Notes under the pieces: generated by a model | The model's database searches: none | Told to the model about the DNA's origin: nothing | Seen by the model: only the letters and a program-made list of their open reading frames with translations | Program-made: the position numbers and the translations under genes | Shown here: positions 60,201-64,000 of the stretch, piece after piece | Position numbering within the stretch: position 1 is the stretch's first letter | Layout of the letters: each line of letters opens with the position of its first letter | Assembly (NCBI GenBank): GCA_026874595.1 | Contig: CM049316.1 | Location: forward strand, 69,303,676 to 69,367,675 | Length of the DNA: 64,000 bases | DNA from: Sipunculus nudus | Lineage: Eukaryota > Annelida > Sipuncula > Golfingiida > Sipunculidae | Direction: 5' to 3'

Positions 60201-62220
60201 TGGTTTAGGATCCAGTGCTAAAAGCTCAACAGGTGTTAGGCAATTAATCTTTAAAGGTCATTATGTATGAAAGATATAACTGATACTTTCCAAAATTCTG
60301 TCATTAATCCAAATAATTCCCTAACTGATAGAAAAAAATAATCTAGTTAAAACATTAGGCATGATATATACACTGTCTCTGTCTTGTTTACATTCATGAG
60401 GTGATAAGCACATGTATCCAGTCTGATCTATTTCTCCTGTGATATTAATTTGGGATTTTATTAAATCTCACGGCTTCTATGTGTGGTTTCAGTAGTTGCC
60501 TATGTTATCCATCTGGTAGCATTTGATTCTAATTATCCATGGTCATTTACATATTAATCTAAGTGATAGGGACCCTAGATCATACACACAGCCATATGTC
60601 CAGCCTACTGCTGTGAGTCACAGCCTCTGGTCACCAGACACTGTTTGTACCACCTGCAGGCCTGTGGTCAGTTGGCAGGGAGTTCCGGATAAGGTCTATT
60701 GCAGGTGACGCCACCAAAATTGTGCAGCACGTACAGACCATCAGTCCCAATGATCATAGTAAGTTTTGTGAAAATCCACACAATGGTTCCTGAGCTATAA
60801 GCTTCTGATTTTTCTATAATCAGCTCTAAAATGTAGAAAAATGGGTCAAGGTCACCCATCTTCGAACTTGACCGAGATTTTATCGATATACATCTTCACT
60901 GATGAAATAAAATTCCAACGGTGAATCCTTTTAGAGATATCCCGCTCACAAGGTAAAAGTTAACAGACGCGGAACGGACGGACGGACGGACACCCGACAG
61001 ACAGATGGACGGATAGACGGACAGCTTGGGTGACGACAATAGCCCATCAGCCTATGAGCTGACCGCTAAAAACGGCTGTACATGTACATTTGTCATGAAA
61101 ATTTATATTTTTCATGAAATTTTCTATGTTTAAGAGCCATAAAACAATCAAAAGTAGGTCAACCGGGACAAAACGCGAACTCGATCTGTAACTGGTCATT
61201 ATCTGCATACACACCAATATCTGCAGGCATTGCGAAAAAAAGTCCGTACATATGTATTTGTCATGAAAATTACTTTTTTTCATGAAATTTTCTAAGTTTA
61301 GGAGCCGTAAAACGGTCAAAAGTAGGTCAACCGGGAGGAAACGCGAACTCGATCTGTAACTGGTCAATATCTGCATACACACCAAAAATCAGGCCAATAT
61401 CTGCAAGCATTGCGAAAAAAAGTCCGTACATGTGTATTTGTCATGAAAATTTCTATTTTTCATGAAATTTTCTAAGTTAAGGAGCCGTAAAACGGTCAAA
61501 AGTAAATCAACCGGAACGAAACGCGAACTCGATCTGTGACAGGTCATTATCTGCCCACACACCAAAAATCAGGCCAATATCTGCAGGCATTGCGAAAAAA
61601 AGTCCGTACAACTGTTTGATTTCGGAAGGACGGAAAGACGGAATGACGGAAATGGGTAAAACTATATGCCCCGGCCACTTTGTGGCGGGGGCATAAGAAA
61701 TAAATCAATAATGGAAAATGAAAGTTCTGTGTGGGGCGAGAATTGCTGCAGCACCCCTCAGGCTACTCATTTTTAGAAATACTTCAGATCCTTTCGGCAC
61801 ATTTAGTTTGATCCATTTTCTGTCGCAATAAAGGCATAGATAGCACCTGTAAAGCATCACCTTCTAATGCGGCTTGTTTCTCCTCATCTTCAGCCTCCGT
61901 ATCTTCAGCACCAACAGCCTCCGCACACTCCGCCTCTATGACCATGTCTCTCAGAAGATCAAACAACTCCTTGTTGTTGGTGTCTTGGAGAGATTTCAAG
62001 AATCCATAATATGTCTTTTTTCCACCTTCAAGCAGGATATTTAAACAGTACCGAATTCCCAGTCCCAAACACTGGTTCAGTTGATTGGGCTCTAAGATAC
62101 GGTACTGACCGAGTGTAAGTGTGACCTCCTGCTCATTTTTAACTTTGTCCAGCACTAAAGGGCTGCACTTGAGCCAGAGTTTGGTGTACATATCTTGTTG
62201 ATTGCGAGATGCTGGTCGGT
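51851..62220 (-). CDS. CARD/CAP-Gly scaffold protein B, 5' incomplete, about 736 aa visible
   Basis: Paralogue of gene A. Exons found: 62220-61861, 57851-57486, 57132-56837, 55548-55404, 54542-54364, 54083-53954, 53481-53210, 52681-52531, 52164-51851. Phases agree throughout and the stop is TGA. The donor at 57486 (CAT then GTAATT) is the weakest site. Domains in order: CARD-like ([15 protein letters not shown]), CARD-like ([21 protein letters not shown]), three CAP-Gly domains each split over two exons, then a CARD ([23 protein letters not shown]). The first CAP-Gly ([26 protein letters not shown]) is strikingly like the NEMO-binding third CAP-Gly of CYLD, recalled from memory. Compared with gene A it has one extra CAP-Gly. 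The phase 1 acceptor at 62220 demands further 5' exons, probably including a CARD beyond the window edge. Confidence 0.85.
53700..53724. repeat. C-rich homopolymer tract
   Basis: A run of about 12 C and nearby C-rich bases in an intron of gene B. Similar C runs occur at 8210 and 20658. Confidence 0.8.
57149..57226. repeat. (TA)n microsatellite in an intron of gene B
   Basis: TA-rich run of about 78 bases. It starts about 17 bases upstream (minus-strand sense) of the acceptor at 57133, close to the splice site. Confidence 0.95.
58941..59762. repeat. Direct duplication of about 275 bases, offset 547
   Basis: The segment 58941-59215 (CAGTGTAATCGCCTC to ATCTTCAACCA) recurs at 59488-59762 with very few changes. 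A further 35-base stretch (AATCAGGTTGATTTAAACTA and following) is duplicated in tandem at 59761-59795. Confidence 0.9.
61070..61615. repeat. Tandem repeat, three units of about 175-183 bases
   Basis: Each unit contains TTTGTCATGAAAATT, TTTTCATGAAATTTTCTA, AAAAGTA, AACGCGAACTCGATCTGT and GCATTGCGAAAAAAAGTCCG. A diverged unit lies at about 58340-58500. The 112-codon minus frame here is only the repeat translated. Confidence 0.9.
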
Positions 62221-62500
62221 CTACAATGAAATATTGAATATTTTTTTTTCATTAAATTTTTATTAAAACCAGTAACAGTAATTTTACTGTGAAAAATGAT
62301 AAATGACAGATATTTTGATAGACACAAAATAAAAATATAAGATTATAATATAATTTGAACAATTAAAAATTCATTTTATAATTATTACAACTATTATTAT
62401 TATTATTAATATTATTATATACGATACATGTATGAACGGCCACGCTGGTGCATTGTCAAGAAATGGAACTGGTAAACACAGAAAAATATATATATATATA

Positions 62501-62604
62501 AGCGGAGGTAAAGATAAAGTGTGACGCCTTTTAGACAGACTAACTTGTTTATTTAACTAGTTAGTCTATCTAAAAGGCGTCACATTTTATCTTTACCTTC
62601 GCTT
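62501..62604. repeat. Inverted repeat of retroelement tails, 45-base arms
   Basis: The left arm (AGCGGAGGTAAAGATAAAGT continuing to AGACTAAC at 62543) and the right arm (GTTAGTCTATC at 62560 to CGCTT at 62604) are reverse complements with about three mismatches and a 16-base spacer. Both arms match the tail of the Penelope-like repeat at 50255. (TA)n lies outside each arm. Confidence 0.85.
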
Positions 62605-62633
62605 CTACTACAGACTAACACGGCTATATCACT

Positions 62634-62635
<2 letters not shown>

Positions 62636-62676
<41 letters not shown>

Positions 62677-62714
62677 TATATATATATATATATGTGAGTG
62701 TGTGTGCGTGTCTG

Positions 62715-62802
<88 letters not shown>
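62636..62802. repeat. Long (TA)n cluster in gene B 5' intron
   Basis: Two TA runs separated by a GTGAGTGTGTGTGCGTGTCTG bridge (62694-62714). The long frames of Tyr-Ile repeats here are artefacts. Confidence 0.95.
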
Positions 62803-62807
<5 letters not shown>

Positions 62808-62846
62808 CGTGCGATGTGGACAGATATATATTATAGCCATGCTTAC

Positions 62847-62893
62847 CAGGACCAAAGCCGAACATCGGTAAAGGTACGCCTTCTTCGTCCTCC
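62847..62893 (-). CDS. Candidate short upstream exon of gene B
   Basis: A 47-base segment between acceptor TTCTGTCTTCAG and donor CCTG/GTAAGC on the minus strand. It encodes about [15 protein letters not shown] and ends in phase 1, as the acceptor at 62220 requires. Length and both splice sites fit a microexon. It has no counterpart in gene A. Confidence 0.45.
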
Positions 62894-62994
62894 CTGAAGA
62901 CAGAACCAAGTGATTTGTAAACAGAGAAAAAAGAATGCAGAGTACAACAAAAGTGCAAAATACAAAATCGTATCTCTTGCCTCCTTTCAGGCCA

Positions 62995-62996
<2 letters not shown>

Positions 62997-63061
<65 letters not shown>
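62997..63061. repeat. (TA)n microsatellite
   Basis: Pure TA run of about 64 bases, upstream of the candidate microexon of gene B. Confidence 0.95.
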
Positions 63062-63064
<3 letters not shown>

Positions 63065-64000
63065 AGGAGGTTGTATACATAATTCGTGTGATGTGATATC
63101 TCTTTTATCACCTGTGGATTGTTTTTTGTTAAAGGTACGTGTCATATAATATATCAGTTACTTACACTGCAATGGATGAAAATGTGAAATATACCGAGGC
63201 ATAAGCGGCGATTCACTTTATATGCCCGTCTTATCCCTTATGACCTTTAACCTCGTGAAATATGCATGTTTTTGTAGAGAACTGAACCCAGGAGAATGAG
63301 TTACTTTGTTGGTTTAACATTCATAACTAGAAATTTCTGGCATAGCCCCATCTAAAATAGGCACCCTTCTTCTGAAGTACATATTGACCCGTGACAAGGC
63401 CAAGGCCAGCAGGGCCAGGGTCAAAAATGTTTGAACTTGTCCAACATCCTGTTGGAGATTGTTGTGTCAAATTTGAAGGAAACAGATGCAGTACTTCAAA
63501 AGTATGGGGTTGACCAAAATCCTGTTTTCACAGATTTGAGAACAGATGGCTCCTGTGACACTGACCTTTGACCTTGTGACCCAAAAAGTGATAGGAATTA
63601 TCGCTTATGGGCAGGTGAATAACATTTGCAAGAGGGCAGGCCTGGGATGAAAAGCGAGATGTGTGATGTTCACCAAATATATAAATATTCAAGGACAAGG
63701 CCACTCTCATATTAAAGGCCATGACCCAAATTTAAATGAACCTCATCCAATAACCCATCTTTGTGCATGTGCATAATATAAAAGAAATCTGTCCATTAGT
63801 TTTTTACTTATAATGCTCACAGTACTGTCAAGTTGCTATTATTGGGATATTAAAAGGCGTGAAAACAAGAAAAGGATAATAGGTGGCGCCACCACTTTCC
63901 GGCACATCACAAGGTTATCTAAGATCTTTTGTCACTTTTATTTTTGGACCAATCCTTGCAAGTTTTCTTGAGATATTTAAGAATTTGTGTGATTTTCAGC
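63065..64000. other. Right edge, repeat-like sequence without a recognised gene
   Basis: Phrases such as GACCTTTGACCTTGTGACCC and ATCCTGTTGGAGATTG, and the frequent AAGGCCA style, look like an old dispersed invertebrate repeat. The missing first exon(s) of gene B could not be found here on the minus strand. Confidence 0.35.

Larger units (their letters stand above)
58137..61695. mobile_element. Composite repeat region bounded by inverted GCCCCCGCC ends
   Basis: The left boundary has GAATGCCCCCGCC and the right boundary GGCGGGGGCATAAG, which are reverse complements over about 12 bases. The interior is repeat-rich: a direct 275-base duplication, (GGAC)n stretches near 60975-61020 and tandem units at 61070-61615. 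It fills most of the 4-kb intron between exons 61861 and 57851 of gene B. Whether it is one element or nested ones is unclear. Confidence 0.45.

Noticed and set aside
61047-61385. 112-codon minus-strand frame with an internal protein repeat
   Set aside because: The repetition simply reflects the 180-base DNA tandem repeat, and there is no coding evidence.
62580-63111. 160-166 codon minus-strand frames rich in Tyr-Ile
   Set aside because: They are translations of (TA)n microsatellites. Only the 47-base spliced segment at 62847-62893 was kept as a candidate.

Overview
The window looks like a gene-poor, AT-rich stretch of an invertebrate nuclear genome. The best guess is a lophotrochozoan, probably a mollusc, and that is an inference. 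The basis is spliceosomal introns with GT-AG borders, many long (TA)n and (GA)n microsatellites, tRNA-derived SINEs, Penelope-like retroelement pieces, an intronless vertebrate-type Toll-like receptor and expanded CARD-bearing genes. No database search was possible, so all family names come from motif recognition.

Layout: (1) 2.7-5.1 kb, minus strand: a complete Toll-like receptor whose coding region is one exon. (2) 8.9-15.1 kb, minus: a complete eight-exon gene, rebuilt here from splice sites, encoding about 707 residues with three N-terminal CARD-like death-fold domains, two CYLD-like CAP-Gly domains and a C-terminal CARD. (3) 15-25 kb: SINEs, a TIR element, a decayed Cys-rich gene and intergenic repeats. 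(4) 25.4-26.4 kb, minus: the 3' end of a Penelope-like element with GIY-YIG endonuclease, ending in a near-perfect type I hammerhead ribozyme. (5) 26.4-28.5 kb, plus: an intronless BTB-BACK gene with a probable frameshift near its 3' end. (6) 33-35 kb, minus: a broken multi-exon gene with CxxC motifs. (7) 35.6-39 kb: minisatellites. (8) 39.2-40.3 kb, plus: an intact rhodopsin-like GPCR, with a frameshifted relative at 41.3-41.75 kb (minus) and an N-terminal fragment of another at 48.25 kb (plus). (9) 44.5-45.9 kb, minus: a dead Ty3/gypsy remnant. (10) 51.85-62.9 kb, minus: a second CARD/CAP-Gly gene, paralogous to the first but with three CAP-Gly domains; its 5' end lies beyond the window.

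The most interesting biology is the pair of CARD/CAP-Gly genes. CAP-Gly modules resembling those of the deubiquitinase CYLD (the third one of CYLD binds NEMO) are fused to several CARDs, and no ubiquitin protease domain is present. Every domain lies in a phase 1-1 exon module, which allows in-frame gain or loss of domains and explains the 2 versus 3 CAP-Gly difference. With a TLR 3.8 kb away on the same strand, the parsimonious reading is an innate-immune scaffold family acting near NF-kB signalling. That role is inference. The second highlight is the hammerhead ribozyme whose conserved CUGA core supplies the UGA stop codon of the retroelement ORF.
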